NCBI GenBank assembly: GCA_900759665.1
Contig: CAAEWE010000040.1
Location: 1-64,000 of the forward strand
Reading direction: 5' to 3'
DNA from: Lachnospiraceae bacterium
GTDB taxonomy: Bacteria > Bacillota > Clostridia > Lachnospirales > Lachnospiraceae
DNA: 64,000 nucleotides
Position numbers and translations under genes: made by a program. Shown one piece after another: positions 34,282 to 43,182 of the stretch; the stretch's first letter is position 1; every line of letters starts with the position of its first letter. The notes beneath the pieces were generated by a model. The model made no database searches and was not told where the DNA came from. It saw nothing but the letters and a program-made list of their open reading frames with translations.

Positions 34282-34366
34282 GAAAACAGAAAATGTTTAA
34301 TGCACAATGTTCACGAAAATAGAAAATGTTTTAGTGCAAATCTTCACGAAAACAAGAAATGTTTCA
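34245..34366 (-). repeat. Four tandem copies with an exact 33-bp period at the 5' end of the ATPase gene
   Basis: On the + strand, TCACGAAAA(C/A/T)AGAAA-TGTTT begins at 34245, 34278, 34311 and 34344, a strict 33-bp spacing. About 22 bp are conserved, and the remaining 11 bp differ between copies. On the minus strand each reads AAACATTT...TTTCGTGA. The copies at 34245 and 34278 overlap the first codons of the ATPase gene. 33 bp is about three helical turns, as expected for a row of protein-binding sites. Spacers are too short for CRISPR. Confidence 0.85.
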
Positions 34367-34469
34367 CCTAAATTGTTCCTTTTGCCTGAATTTTTGCTTG
34401 AACATAGCAGATGATATGTGCGAAAATAAAGAAAAACCTGATATATTCAGAAAAGAATGGGGGATTAGG

Positions 34470-35060
34470 ATGAAAGCAATTACAGACCGCAGAAGCATAC
34501 GAAAATATAAGAATATTCCATTGGAAGAGGAGAAAATCAATGACATTCTACGGGCGGCACTTCTGGCGCCTTCTGCCAAAAACAGACAGCCGTGGAAATT
34601 TATTGTATATCAGGGAGGCGCAAAGGAGCGGCTGGTGAAAGCCATGGAGAAAGGCTTGGAGCGTGAGAAAAAGGGTATCACCGATCTGCCGGGATTCGCC
34701 TACGGCTTGCCGGATGCGGTTTATACGCTGGAGATTATGAAGGCCGTTCCGGTGCTGGTGGCAGTTTTAAATACCAATGGTGGGACATTCTATGAGGAGA
34801 TCGGGGCGGAACAGAGAATTGTGGAAAGCTGCGATTCTCTTTCAATCGGGGCAGCAGTGGAAAATATGCTGTTGCGTGCCACGGAGCTGGGAGTCGGCTC
34901 TCTGTGGATCGCCAATACCTGCTTTGCCTATAATGAGCTGGTTCGGGAGATCGGAACGAAGGATCAGCTCACCGGTGTTGTAGCACTGGGGTACGGGGAT
35001 GAGGCTCCGGCACCGCGGCCGCGGAAGGCTTGGGATGACGTGGTGGAGTACCGGTCATGA
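34470..35060 (+). CDS. Nitroreductase-family flavoprotein
   Basis: A 196-aa nitroreductase-like FMN enzyme. The start ITDRRSIRKYKN, the FMN-contact APSAKNRQPWKF near residues 33-44, and the C-terminal LGVGSLWIANTCF and VALGYGDEAPAPRPR are family signatures. Such proteins reduce nitro or quinone groups with NAD(P)H, but the natural substrate is uncertain. The ATG at 34470 (after GGGGGATTAGG) gives the usual family start. An in-frame ATG at 34359 would add 37 non-homologous residues. The gene stands alone. Confidence 0.9.
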   Translation: MKAITDRRSIRKYKNIPLEEEKINDILRAALLAPSAKNRQPWKFIVYQGGAKERLVKAMEKGLEREKKGITDLPGFAYGLPDAVYTLEIMKAVPVLVAVLNTNGGTFYEEIGAEQRIVESCDSLSIGAAVENMLLRATELGVGSLWIANTCFAYNELVREIGTKDQLTGVVALGYGDEAPAPRPRKAWDDVVEYRS

Positions 35061-35123
35061 TCCACCGGTTGACCGGGCTCTCTGTGGATCTGTAAAAAAT
35101 CTGTCCGGTATGTGGTATTTTCG

Positions 35124-35152
35124 TTGACGGTGTTTGCGAAATGGAGTAAACT
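35124..35152 (+). promoter_or_regulatory. Promoter of the TrpB2 gene
   Basis: TTGACG (35124-35129) and TAAACT (35147-35152) with a 17-bp spacer, about 65 bp before the start codon. No trp leader peptide or attenuator was seen. Confidence 0.6.
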
Positions 35153-35217
35153 ATTTAATGATATTTAGGCGAAAACGCAACAGAAAGATATAAATTAACA
35201 CAGGAGGAGTAAATATC

Positions 35218-36588
35218 ATGATGAGTCAGGAAATCCCTTACAAAATTTACCTGAGTGAGGAGGAAATGCCGAAGCAGTGGTATAACGTCCGTGCAGACAT
35301 GAAAAATAAGCCGGCACCACTTTTAAATCCGGCAACCCATGAGCCAATGACACTGGCAGAGCTAGAGCATGTATTCTGTACAGAGCTAGCAAAGCAGGAG
35401 CTTGACGATACGACACCGTATTTTGATATTCCGGATGAGATTCTGGGATTCTACCGTATGTATCGTCCGTCACCATTGGTGCGTGCGTACTGTCTGGAGA
35501 AAAAGCTTGATACACCGGCAAAGATCTATTATAAATTCGAGGGCAATAATACGAGCGGAAGCCACAAGTTAAACTCTGCCATTGCACAGGCATATTATGC
35601 GAAGCAGCAGGGCTTAAAGGGTGTTACCACAGAGACCGGTGCAGGTCAGTGGGGTACAGCACTTTCCATGGCATGTTCATATTTTGATCTGGATTGTAAG
35701 GTATATATGGTAAAATGCTCCTACGAGCAGAAGCCGTTCCGTCGTGAGGTAATGCGTACATACGGTGCCAGTGTAACACCGTCTCCTTCTATGGATACAG
35801 AGGTGGGCCGCAAGATCCTGGCAGAGCATCCGGGAACCACCGGTAGCCTTGGATGTGCCATTTCTGAGGCAGTAGAAGCAGCAACAAGCACCGAGGGTTA
35901 TCGTTATGTATTAGGAAGTGTACTTTCCCAGGTGCTTCTCCATCAGACGGTGATCGGCCTGGAGACGAAGGCTGCTCTTGATAAATATGACATTATTCCG
36001 GACATCATCATTGGATGCGCCGGTGGCGGCTCCAACCTTGGCGGTCTGGTATCTCCGTTTATCGGAGAGATGCTCCGCGGCGAGAAGAAGTATCAGGTGA
36101 TCGCTGTTGAGCCTGCTTCCTGTCCAAGTCTCACCAGAGGTAAATATGCATATGACTTCTGTGATACCGGAAAGGTTTGCCCTCTGGCAAAGATGTACAC
36201 GCTGGGCAGCGGCTTTATTCCTTCACCAAACCATGCCGGCGGTCTTCGTTACCATGGTATGAGCTCTGTACTTTCACAGCTTTATGATGATGGTCTGATG
36301 GAAGCACGTTCCGTAGAGCAGACCGCAGTATTTAAGGCAGCAGAGCAGTTTGCAAGAGTAGAGGGAATTCTTCCGGCACCGGAGAGCAGTCATGCGATCA
36401 AGGTGGCCATTGACGAGGCGATGAAGTGCAAGGAGACCGGCGAGGAGAAGACGATCGTATTTGGTCTGACCGGTACAGGATACTTTGATATGTATGCATA
36501 TGAGAGCTTCCATGACGGTACCATGAAGGACTATATTCCTACCGATGAGGATCTGCAGCCCGGTTTTGACAGCCTGCCAAAGATGTAA
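35218..36588 (+). CDS. trpB: Tryptophan synthase beta chain, TrpB2 type
   Basis: A 456-aa PLP enzyme that joins indole and serine to make tryptophan. The PLP lysine is in GSHKLNSA (Lys117), the catalytic Glu in TETGAGQWG (Glu139), and the phosphate loop GCAGGGSNLGGL is near residues 262-273. The extended N-terminus (about 70 residues before the core) and the length place it in the TrpB2 group rather than the classical TrpB that pairs with TrpA. No trpA or other trp gene is nearby. AGGAGG precedes the start. A role in indole salvage, or as serine deaminase, has been proposed for stand-alone TrpB2. Confidence 0.93.
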   Translation: MMSQEIPYKIYLSEEEMPKQWYNVRADMKNKPAPLLNPATHEPMTLAELEHVFCTELAKQELDDTTPYFDIPDEILGFYRMYRPSPLVRAYCLEKKLDTPAKIYYKFEGNNTSGSHKLNSAIAQAYYAKQQGLKGVTTETGAGQWGTALSMACSYFDLDCKVYMVKCSYEQKPFRREVMRTYGASVTPSPSMDTEVGRKILAEHPGTTGSLGCAISEAVEAATSTEGYRYVLGSVLSQVLLHQTVIGLETKAALDKYDIIPDIIIGCAGGGSNLGGLVSPFIGEMLRGEKKYQVIAVEPASCPSLTRGKYAYDFCDTGKVCPLAKMYTLGSGFIPSPNHAGGLRYHGMSSVLSQLYDDGLMEARSVEQTAVFKAAEQFARVEGILPAPESSHAIKVAIDEAMKCKETGEEKTIVFGLTGTGYFDMYAYESFHDGTMKDYIPTDEDLQPGFDSLPKM

Positions 36589-36608
36589 TTTAAAATAGTT
36601 ATTTTATG

Positions 36609-36645
36609 ACTCCCGTAGAGATAAATGTTTCTGCGGGAGTTTTTT
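36609..36645 (+). terminator. Terminator after trpB
   Basis: ACTCCCG (36609-36615) pairs with CGGGAGT (36634-36640), extended by TAGA/TTCT pairing, and runs directly into TTTTTT. Confidence 0.85.
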
Positions 36646-36722
36646 AACAGTCCAGATATTTTTCTAACATTTCCCAGCATACCATGATGAAAACCCCGCA
36701 CAATAAAAGTGGGGGTGATCAA

Positions 36723-36914
36723 ATGCTGTTAGATGTGGCGAGCGGCGGATTTGCTTTAAATCTTGCGCTGACTAACCGGACAGATCTGGTGTCTGAGGAC
36801 ATGAATCCGGAGGAGCGGCGGGAGATGCTGGAAAAGCTTCGAAGTGAGCAGCTTGAAAAAGAGGTAGGACTGTTAGTGAACCAGATTGGCAAGATCGATC
36901 AGCCGCCGGGTTAA
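36723..36914 (+). CDS. Small hypothetical protein
   Basis: A 63-aa protein, MLLDVASGGFALNLALTNRT at the start and a Lys/Glu-rich helix in the second half. No family recognised. GGGGGTGATC immediately precedes the ATG at 36723, so the in-frame upstream ATG at 36684 is not needed. It precedes the chemoreceptor gene by 140 bp. Confidence 0.5.
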   Translation: MLLDVASGGFALNLALTNRTDLVSEDMNPEERREMLEKLRSEQLEKEVGLLVNQIGKIDQPPG

Positions 36915-37054
36915 TGATGGCAATACAGTTTTGTATAATAGGGTGGCTTTGTATATACAAAAGCAGGTGATTCATGGTAAAATATCTGTAAAGGCAGGAT
37001 CTTGCCACAGAGTAAAAACAACTTGCGTATAATATTTGTATAGGAGGAAAATTA

Positions 37055-39046
37055 ATGAAAAAAAAGAAAAAGAATAATGGTCAATTACAGAAGTATAGTG
37101 ATTTGTTTACTAAGATCATCAACCGCAATATCTGCATTATTCTGGTACTCGCGCTTGGAATCGCATTTGTCGGTGTCACCCTATTGTCTGTATACAGAGG
37201 TAATGGGGCAATCAATTCTGAGGCACAGGAATATCGGGCAGAGATTGAGAAATGGGTGCTGAAGCAGCAGAGCATATTAAATATGTTTGTCAATAATATG
37301 GAGGCACAGGGAGATCTCTATAAGGATTATGATGCTGCTGTGAAGTATCTGGATCATATAACACAGAAATATGAGGAGATTTCCTGTACATATTTATCGG
37401 ATCCGTCTTTGCCGGCTGTCGTAATTATGAATAATGGCTGGAAGCCGGATGCAGATTTTGATGTGACACAGCGTTCCTGGTATTCGGATGCCATTGACAA
37501 TGATGACATTGCAGTCAGTGATCCGTATCTTGATGAGCAGACAGGGAACTACTGTATAACTATGAGTAAGCGTGTCGTGATCGGTGGAAAGACGATTGGG
37601 GTATTTGGCATTGATTTTTATATGGATCAGTTGACGGCGATCCTTTCCGACAGTTATAAGGGACGTAATTATGCGTTTTTGGCATCAAAGGATGGGATGA
37701 TCGTGACGCATCCGTCAGAGCAGCTGCAGCTTGGAGATGGTGTTTCCGTAAAGGTCAGTGACAGTGTTTATGCAAAGTGCAAAAAAGACGCTTCCGTAAA
37801 AACGATCGTTGATTATCAGAAAAAGGCCAAAACGGTTACGGCGATGACCACAGAGGACGGAAATTTCCGTGTCTTTATGGTGAAGGACTGGCTGCAGGTA
37901 TATTCCTTCCTGGTGGAAACTACAATATTTTATATTTTTATGTTTATAACCTGCGTCTGGGGCAGTATCCGGTATAACCGCAGGATTATCGGTAAATGGT
38001 TTCAGCCTCTGGAGGAGTTTGCCAGAAAGATTCCGGCAGTGGCACAGGGGCAGCTGGATATTGTTTTTGATGAGGATGAGATCTGTCTGGAGATTAAAGT
38101 ACTACAGGATTCGTTGAACCAGATGGTCACGTCGTTAAATATATATATTAATGATATCGTTCGTATATTGGAGGACATTGCGGAAGGAAATCTGGCGGTG
38201 ACTTCGGATATTGAGTATCGGGGAGATTTTGCAAGGTTACAGCAGGCAATTCAGAAGATCACAGGCAATTTAAATGGATTAGTTCGTGACATCGAGCATA
38301 GTGCAAAACAGTTTCAGGGAATTTCCCGGCAGGTTTCCGATGTGTCCGGTCAGGTGGAACAGGGAGCGAGACAGCAGGCGGACAGCATTGATGATCTTGC
38401 ACAGAATATGGATCATCTGCAGAAAGGCATGGTGCAGGCAACCGGAAGCGTACGGGAAGTGATCGTGGCGGTAAATGCCAACAATGAAAATCTTCGCGAT
38501 ATCACTCACAACCAGATCAATCTTCTCAGTGACAAGATGAATGAAATTGCGGAGAGTTCCGCAAAAATCGGAGAATGCCTGGAGCTGATCAACAGTATTA
38601 ACAGTCAGACAAATCTTCTTGCATTGAATGCTTCCATTGAGGCAGCCAGGGCAGGAGAGGCAGGAAAGGGATTTGCCGTTGTAGCAGAGGAGATCCGGCA
38701 GCTGTCGGAAAATACAGCGGATGCCAGCGGTGAGATCCGTGGAATGATCCATAAAAATAACGAGTCCGTTCGGGAAGGAATTGACATCACAGAGCATACG
38801 GTTCAGATTCTTGAGGATAATCTGAAGAGCTTTGAAGAAGCCCGTGACGAGATTACGAAAGCAGCGCAGATCATAGAAAATCAGGAAGAATACATGAATA
38901 ACATTTCCCAGTCCATGGGAGCGATTGGCAGTATTGTAGACAATAATACCAGTGTTTCCAGGGAAAATACGGCGGCAGCAGAGGAAATGACACAACAGAC
39001 AGACCAGCTTTCCGGTCAGATCGGTAAATTTCATCTGGCAGAGTGA
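37055..39046 (+). CDS. Methyl-accepting chemotaxis protein with Cache sensor
   Basis: A 663-aa receptor. A membrane segment near residues 25-47, an extracytoplasmic region (~48-290) of dCache type that includes RSWYSDAIDND and VFGIDFYMDQL, a second membrane segment (~292-312), and HAMP-like helices to ~400. The conserved signalling hairpin contains INSQTNLLALNASIEAARAG near residues 510-530, followed by EAGKGFAVVAEEIRQL. AGGAGG precedes the ATG. Receptors of this type relay a small-molecule signal to CheA. No che or flagellar gene is in the window, so the flagellar system must lie elsewhere. Confidence 0.93.
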   Translation: MKKKKKNNGQLQKYSDLFTKIINRNICIILVLALGIAFVGVTLLSVYRGNGAINSEAQEYRAEIEKWVLKQQSILNMFVNNMEAQGDLYKDYDAAVKYLDHITQKYEEISCTYLSDPSLPAVVIMNNGWKPDADFDVTQRSWYSDAIDNDDIAVSDPYLDEQTGNYCITMSKRVVIGGKTIGVFGIDFYMDQLTAILSDSYKGRNYAFLASKDGMIVTHPSEQLQLGDGVSVKVSDSVYAKCKKDASVKTIVDYQKKAKTVTAMTTEDGNFRVFMVKDWLQVYSFLVETTIFYIFMFITCVWGSIRYNRRIIGKWFQPLEEFARKIPAVAQGQLDIVFDEDEICLEIKVLQDSLNQMVTSLNIYINDIVRILEDIAEGNLAVTSDIEYRGDFARLQQAIQKITGNLNGLVRDIEHSAKQFQGISRQVSDVSGQVEQGARQQADSIDDLAQNMDHLQKGMVQATGSVREVIVAVNANNENLRDITHNQINLLSDKMNEIAESSAKIGECLELINSINSQTNLLALNASIEAARAGEAGKGFAVVAEEIRQLSENTADASGEIRGMIHKNNESVREGIDITEHTVQILEDNLKSFEEARDEITKAAQIIENQEEYMNNISQSMGAIGSIVDNNTSVSRENTAAAEEMTQQTDQLSGQIGKFHLAE

Positions 39047-39121
39047 TGAAATCCCTTTGTTTTTTGGGAAAAAGGGGATGGAGGCAAAACTGTCAAAAAC
39101 TGCCGAAAACGGGCAGGATCA

Positions 39122-39150
39122 TTGACTTTTTGCACCTGATATGATAAATT
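39122..39150 (+). promoter_or_regulatory. Promoter of the Sel1-kinase-vWA-PP2C operon
   Basis: TTGACT (39122-39127) and TAAATT (39145-39150), spacer 17 bp, about 70 bp before the first gene. Confidence 0.55.
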
Positions 39151-39217
39151 TAATCTATGTATTTATGTGTATTGGAGAGTTAAATGCAAATGATATTTGC
39201 AGAAATGGAGATGGGGC

Positions 39218-39781
39218 ATGGACTATACAAAATTAACAAACCAGGATCTGGAGCAGTTGATCGGGCAAAAGGACGTAGAAGCCACCTGTGAGATGGCAGA
39301 CAGATGCCTGAATGGTACATATGGGGTTGAGCAGAATTTAAATAGAGCGTATCAGCTTTATCACAGGGCGGAGAGCAAGGGAAGCAAGCGTGCTTACGTT
39401 GGCTTAGCGTATATGTACGAAAATGGCATTCTCTTTGGACAGAATATAGAGCTGGCCAAGAAGTATTATGCGATGGCCGGCGTGGAAAAGACAGAATTTG
39501 CAGAGGTGCAGGAGCGGAAAAAGCATTATATTGAGATGGAGTCCGGACCACGGGAGCCGGTTCGTGTCGGTGCGGATGGTCAGGTGATCGACCGGATCGT
39601 CAATGAAGCGATGGGGATCGGTGATGAACCGGTTGATGAGTCCAGACAGCATTTGATGGAGATGGCTGTGAGCCGTGCCCAGGAGGCGGCAGAGGCAGCA
39701 CGTATGGCGGCAGTTAAGGCACAGGAGGCAGCCGCAGCAGCAGATAAGGCAGCAGAATATGCAAAAAAAGCCTGTCTGTAG
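39218..39781 (+). CDS. Sel1-repeat protein of the TerY-like triad operon
   Basis: A 187-aa protein. Two to three Sel1-type repeats (about residues 8-105) with ATCEMADRCLNGTYGVEQNL and AKKYYAMAG, which usually mediate protein contacts. The C-terminal 45 residues form an Ala/Glu/Lys-rich helix (QEAAEAARMAAVKAQEAAA). GGAGATGGGG lies before the ATG at 39218. It starts an operon with a kinase-like protein, a vWA protein and a PP2C phosphatase, so it may scaffold them. Confidence 0.75.
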   Translation: MDYTKLTNQDLEQLIGQKDVEATCEMADRCLNGTYGVEQNLNRAYQLYHRAESKGSKRAYVGLAYMYENGILFGQNIELAKKYYAMAGVEKTEFAEVQERKKHYIEMESGPREPVRVGADGQVIDRIVNEAMGIGDEPVDESRQHLMEMAVSRAQEAAEAARMAAVKAQEAAAAADKAAEYAKKACL

Positions 39782-39795
39782 ACATGGAGGATTAA

Positions 39796-41049
39796 ATGAA
39801 AAAGTATCGGGGAGCATCGGGAAAAATATATAATATTGATCCGGAGCCAATCGCCAAGGGCGGTGAAGGGACGATATGTGCCGTAGAAGGGGCAGACGAT
39901 ATCGTAGCAAAGATATACAAACAGGAAAAAAGAACAAAGCGTCGCTTGGAAAAGCTCTCTCTGATGATTCGCTATCAATTAACGGATATTCAGCGCCGGC
40001 AGGTTACATGGCCATTGGACGTGATCTATGAGGAGTCCGGGTTTGCGGGGTATATCATGCCGAGGCTTCATAGTGCGGAGGACTTTACGGTGGTATGTGG
40101 TGCCGGGATTGAGGAGATCAATCTGGAGGATCGCTTGTTTATCGGATATAATATTTGCGCAGCGGTAGATACGGTACATAGCTTTGGTCAGGTCTGTGGT
40201 GACCTGAATCCGCAGAATATCTGTGTCAATCTGGATATGGATGATCCGGGAGCATTGATGGTTACTTTGGTAGACACAGATTCATATCATATCGTAAATG
40301 GTCAGATGATGTATCGCTGTGAGGTAGGTCAGGCGAATTATATACCACCGGAGCTGCAGAAACGTTTGTATGGCGGGCAGAGCTTATCGTCTATGCCACT
40401 TCCGACATATAGCAAGGAGACGGATCGTTTTGCACTGGCAGTTAATTTATTTTCATTATTTATGAATGGCTGTCATCCTTTTGCGTGCGCGATTGACCCG
40501 GAGGAGGCAGAGCAGATGGATGAATCCTTGGATATACCACAGCCTTCCGACAATATCCGCAAGGGATTTTCTCCTTTCTTTTACAAGAAAAAGGGAATCA
40601 CGTACCCGACATATGCGCCGGACTTTACGTTCCTTCCGGAGAGTTTTCAGAGATTGTTTTATCGCACCTTTGTGGACGGCTACAAGGATCCGACGGTACG
40701 TGCCAGTGCCAGTGAGTGGATGCAGGCAATCATGGAGGTCTTACAGAATAAGGACTATATTAAATGTCCGCATGGTCACATCTACTTTATCCACAAAATG
40801 GAGTGTCCTTATTGCGAGATGATCCGGAAGCATCAGGAGAGACAGCGGAAAGCGGAGGAAGAGGCAGCCGCAGAGAAGAGAAGGATTGCGGCCAGTCAGC
40901 CGATCCATCCGAAGGAGCATATGGCAGACAATTATATGGATGTACGTCCGAAAGAGCCGTCGTTTTTTGAGTCACATCTTGTATTTATCATATACGGAGT
41001 AATTGCACTTTTTATCATTTTATTTATTGTATGGTATTTTAACAGTTGA
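39796..41049 (+). CDS. Membrane-anchored Ser/Thr protein kinase-like protein of a TerY-type triad
   Basis: A 417-aa protein. The kinase-like domain has a Gly-rich loop AKGGEGT (20-26), a Lys39 in DIVAKIY, a catalytic loop CGDLNPQNI (Asp136, Asn141) and a DTD (160-162) at the place of DFG. A C-terminal zinc-ribbon-like CPHGHIYFIHKMECPYC (~336-352), a Lys/Glu-rich coil and a single membrane segment at the end follow. It is the kinase member of the group that joins TerY-like vWA and PP2C proteins. The odd loop sequences leave open whether it is active. Confidence 0.85.
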   Translation: MKKYRGASGKIYNIDPEPIAKGGEGTICAVEGADDIVAKIYKQEKRTKRRLEKLSLMIRYQLTDIQRRQVTWPLDVIYEESGFAGYIMPRLHSAEDFTVVCGAGIEEINLEDRLFIGYNICAAVDTVHSFGQVCGDLNPQNICVNLDMDDPGALMVTLVDTDSYHIVNGQMMYRCEVGQANYIPPELQKRLYGGQSLSSMPLPTYSKETDRFALAVNLFSLFMNGCHPFACAIDPEEAEQMDESLDIPQPSDNIRKGFSPFFYKKKGITYPTYAPDFTFLPESFQRLFYRTFVDGYKDPTVRASASEWMQAIMEVLQNKDYIKCPHGHIYFIHKMECPYCEMIRKHQERQRKAEEEAAAEKRRIAASQPIHPKEHMADNYMDVRPKEPSFFESHLVFIIYGVIALFIILFIVWYFNS

Positions 41050-41099
41050 TAGAAGTAACACCAAGGGGTAGCAATGAAAAGGAAACAGGAGGAAGGAAA

Positions 41100-41819
41100 A
41101 TGAGTGAACAGATCACAAAGGAGCAGTTGTTTGGGGGGATTGCAGCACCGAGCGAACCGCATATGGCATGTGTGCTTCTTCTGGATATTTCCAGTTCCAT
41201 GAAAGGAGCACCGATCCAGAGTCTGAATGAAGCAATTGCAAAGTTCAAGCAGCAGGTATGTCAGGATCCGCTTGCGAGAAAGCGTGTCGAGGTAGCGATT
41301 GTTACATTTGAGACACATGTAGAAATTGTCAGTGATTTTATGCCGATCGATCAGATGCCGTCGATCACATTGGAGCCGGGTGGACAGACACATATGGCAG
41401 AGGCGATTCAGGTAGCGATTGATCTGGTCAAAAAACGTACCAGAGAATATCAGGGAGTCGGGGTTCCTTGCTTTAAACCTTGGATCTTTATGATCACGGA
41501 TGGCGTTTCCATGTCTACACCGGAGGCGATGCAGGAGGCTGCCGCCAGAATCCATGAGGAGGAGTGCAAGGGAAGTAATGGACGCCTCAAATTCTGGGCA
41601 TTAGGTGTCGATGATTATGATAAAGAGGAGCTTTTTAAGCTGACAGACCGTGTGATCGAACTGCAGCAGCATGAATTCACAGGTATTTTTGACTGGCTGG
41701 TAGACAGCATGAGTGCAATCTCTAAGAGCCAGGTAGGAGACCGGATTGAGCTGGATAATCTGCCGGAGGGGGCAGGCATGGCAGCGGATATCGAGGAGAG
41801 GGATGTCAGCGAGTGGTAG
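41100..41819 (+). CDS. TerY-like von Willebrand factor A domain protein
   Basis: A 239-aa vWA protein with a full metal-ion site: DISSSM (Asp29, Ser31, Ser33), Thr in GGQTHMAEA near residue 99, and ITDGVSM near 138. vWA domains of this class bind metal and partner proteins. TerY members occur in tellurite and stress operons. AGGAGG lies 6-7 nt before the ATG at 41100. It sits between the kinase and the phosphatase genes. Conserved gene neighbourhoods of TerY, kinase and PP2C were described as a phosphorylation triad in stress and defence contexts. Confidence 0.9.
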   Translation: MSEQITKEQLFGGIAAPSEPHMACVLLLDISSSMKGAPIQSLNEAIAKFKQQVCQDPLARKRVEVAIVTFETHVEIVSDFMPIDQMPSITLEPGGQTHMAEAIQVAIDLVKKRTREYQGVGVPCFKPWIFMITDGVSMSTPEAMQEAAARIHEEECKGSNGRLKFWALGVDDYDKEELFKLTDRVIELQQHEFTGIFDWLVDSMSAISKSQVGDRIELDNLPEGAGMAADIEERDVSEW

Positions 41820-41855
41820 GAGACCATTTCTGACATTTGAGAAGGGGCGTATGAC

Positions 41856-42977
41856 ATGTTAAGCTATGGATTTTCTATCAAAGGAAAAGCACATATAAAT
41901 GCAGGGGTTGTATGTCAGGATGCCAATATGCATGGGGAGATCGCACCGGGATTATATATCGGCGTAGCTGCAGATGGGGTTGGCAGTGCACGTCATTCCG
42001 ATATCGCATCCGGCATTGCGACAGAGAAGCTGGTAGAATATTTAGAACATCATGTGCAGACTGGTTATGGGATCGATGAGCAGCTTGTCTGTTTGAAGGC
42101 TGGATTTCAGTATGCGGAGAAAGCCATTGAGGAATATGTGCAGGACTGCGATGATACGTTGAATGAATATGATACAACTCTTCATGTGGTGCTCTATGAT
42201 GGCAGGACGGTTGTATATGGTCATGCCGGTGATGGAGGGATTCTGGTCCGGACCATATCCGGAGAAACAAAGGTGGCGACATTTCCACAGAAGGGATCTG
42301 ACGGGGTCTCGGTAATGCCTCTCCGGGCAGGGGAGAAATCATGGGAGTTTGGATACTTTCCGGAGAGAGTGGCAGCAGTTATGCTGGTGACTGATGGAAT
42401 CCTCGAAAGAGTGATCCAGCCACAGTTATTAAATCTTCCGGCGACCAGAGAGGAAATTCAAAATTCTGACAGACATAAGACAAATGTGTATCTAAGTGCA
42501 ACGGAGTTTTTTATGAATCCGTATTGTGTGCTTGGCAATAAAAATCTTCAGGATCCCATTGATCTGTATCATTATTATATTAATGGAGAGTTTCTGGATG
42601 CAGCGCAGGACTGGCAGTTATATCTGGACTGTATGCGCCGGGGCTACCAGAGCATGTATGATGCAGCTACGGCGGAAAAGATCTGCAGTACTATGACAGC
42701 AAGTGTGCCGTTGTGGAACATCGAGGACACCACGGATGATAAGACGATCGTATGTCTGATCAATGAGAATGCACAGATCAAGGTGCCAAAGCCGGAGTAT
42801 TTCTATGAACCGGATTGGGCAAAGCTTCGTCAGCATTATGAGCATTTACTGTATCCGGCAGGATTTGGTGGAGAGGATCCGCTGGCACAGCCGCAGACGC
42901 CGGGCGTGGAGGAAGAAGAAAGCGGCAAAAACAGAAAAAAAGGCGGTTTTTTTAAATCGGTATTTCGAAATAAATAA
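41856..42977 (+). CDS. PP2C-family phosphatase of the triad
   Basis: A 373-aa protein. PP2C metal motifs are present: CQDANM near residue 25, AADGVGSARHSD near 43, GHAGDGG near 130 and LVTDGI near 180. The C-terminal ~150 residues after the phosphatase core are additional and end in a basic tail. It would reverse phosphorylation by the kinase encoded two genes upstream. A strong terminator follows 30 bp later, so the operon is four genes long. Confidence 0.9.
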   Translation: MLSYGFSIKGKAHINAGVVCQDANMHGEIAPGLYIGVAADGVGSARHSDIASGIATEKLVEYLEHHVQTGYGIDEQLVCLKAGFQYAEKAIEEYVQDCDDTLNEYDTTLHVVLYDGRTVVYGHAGDGGILVRTISGETKVATFPQKGSDGVSVMPLRAGEKSWEFGYFPERVAAVMLVTDGILERVIQPQLLNLPATREEIQNSDRHKTNVYLSATEFFMNPYCVLGNKNLQDPIDLYHYYINGEFLDAAQDWQLYLDCMRRGYQSMYDAATAEKICSTMTASVPLWNIEDTTDDKTIVCLINENAQIKVPKPEYFYEPDWAKLRQHYEHLLYPAGFGGEDPLAQPQTPGVEEEESGKNRKKGGFFKSVFRNK

Positions 42978-43004
42978 AAAGAAGTACAGCGACTTAATAA
43001 TGGA

Positions 43005-43040
43005 ATCCCGGATGATCATGATCATCCGGGATATTTTTTT
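43005..43040 (+). terminator. Strong terminator after the triad operon
   Basis: ATCCCGGATGAT (43005-43016) pairs perfectly with ATCATCCGGGAT (43021-43032) around CATG, followed by ATTTTTTT. Confidence 0.92.
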
Positions 43041-43098
43041 GGAAAGATTAATAGAGATCTTGCAGAGATGTTGAACCCTTTGCAGGATCTTTTTGGTT

Positions 43099-43116
43099 TT
43101 TAAGGTTGATTTAAGG
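43099..43116 (+). promoter_or_regulatory. OmpR-type direct repeat before a kinase remnant
   Basis: TTTAAGG occurs at 43099-43105 and 43110-43116, a period of 11 bp, the usual spacing of OmpR/PhoB-family response regulator sites. It lies upstream of the histidine kinase remnant and may be its former promoter. Confidence 0.4.
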
Positions 43117-43182
43117 TACATCACTTATCATAGCCATATCATCAAAACAGATCAAAGTATTCAGGCGTTTTGAGAAACGCTT

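Noticed and set aside
34245..34366. CRISPR array
   Set aside because: Four regularly spaced copies were tempting, but the variable parts are only about 11 bp, the copies are imperfect, and no cas gene is near.
42846..43124. Minus-strand gene of 92 codons over the triad terminator
   Set aside because: It reads through a perfect terminator hairpin, is Phe/Lys-biased from A/T runs and has no ribosome site.
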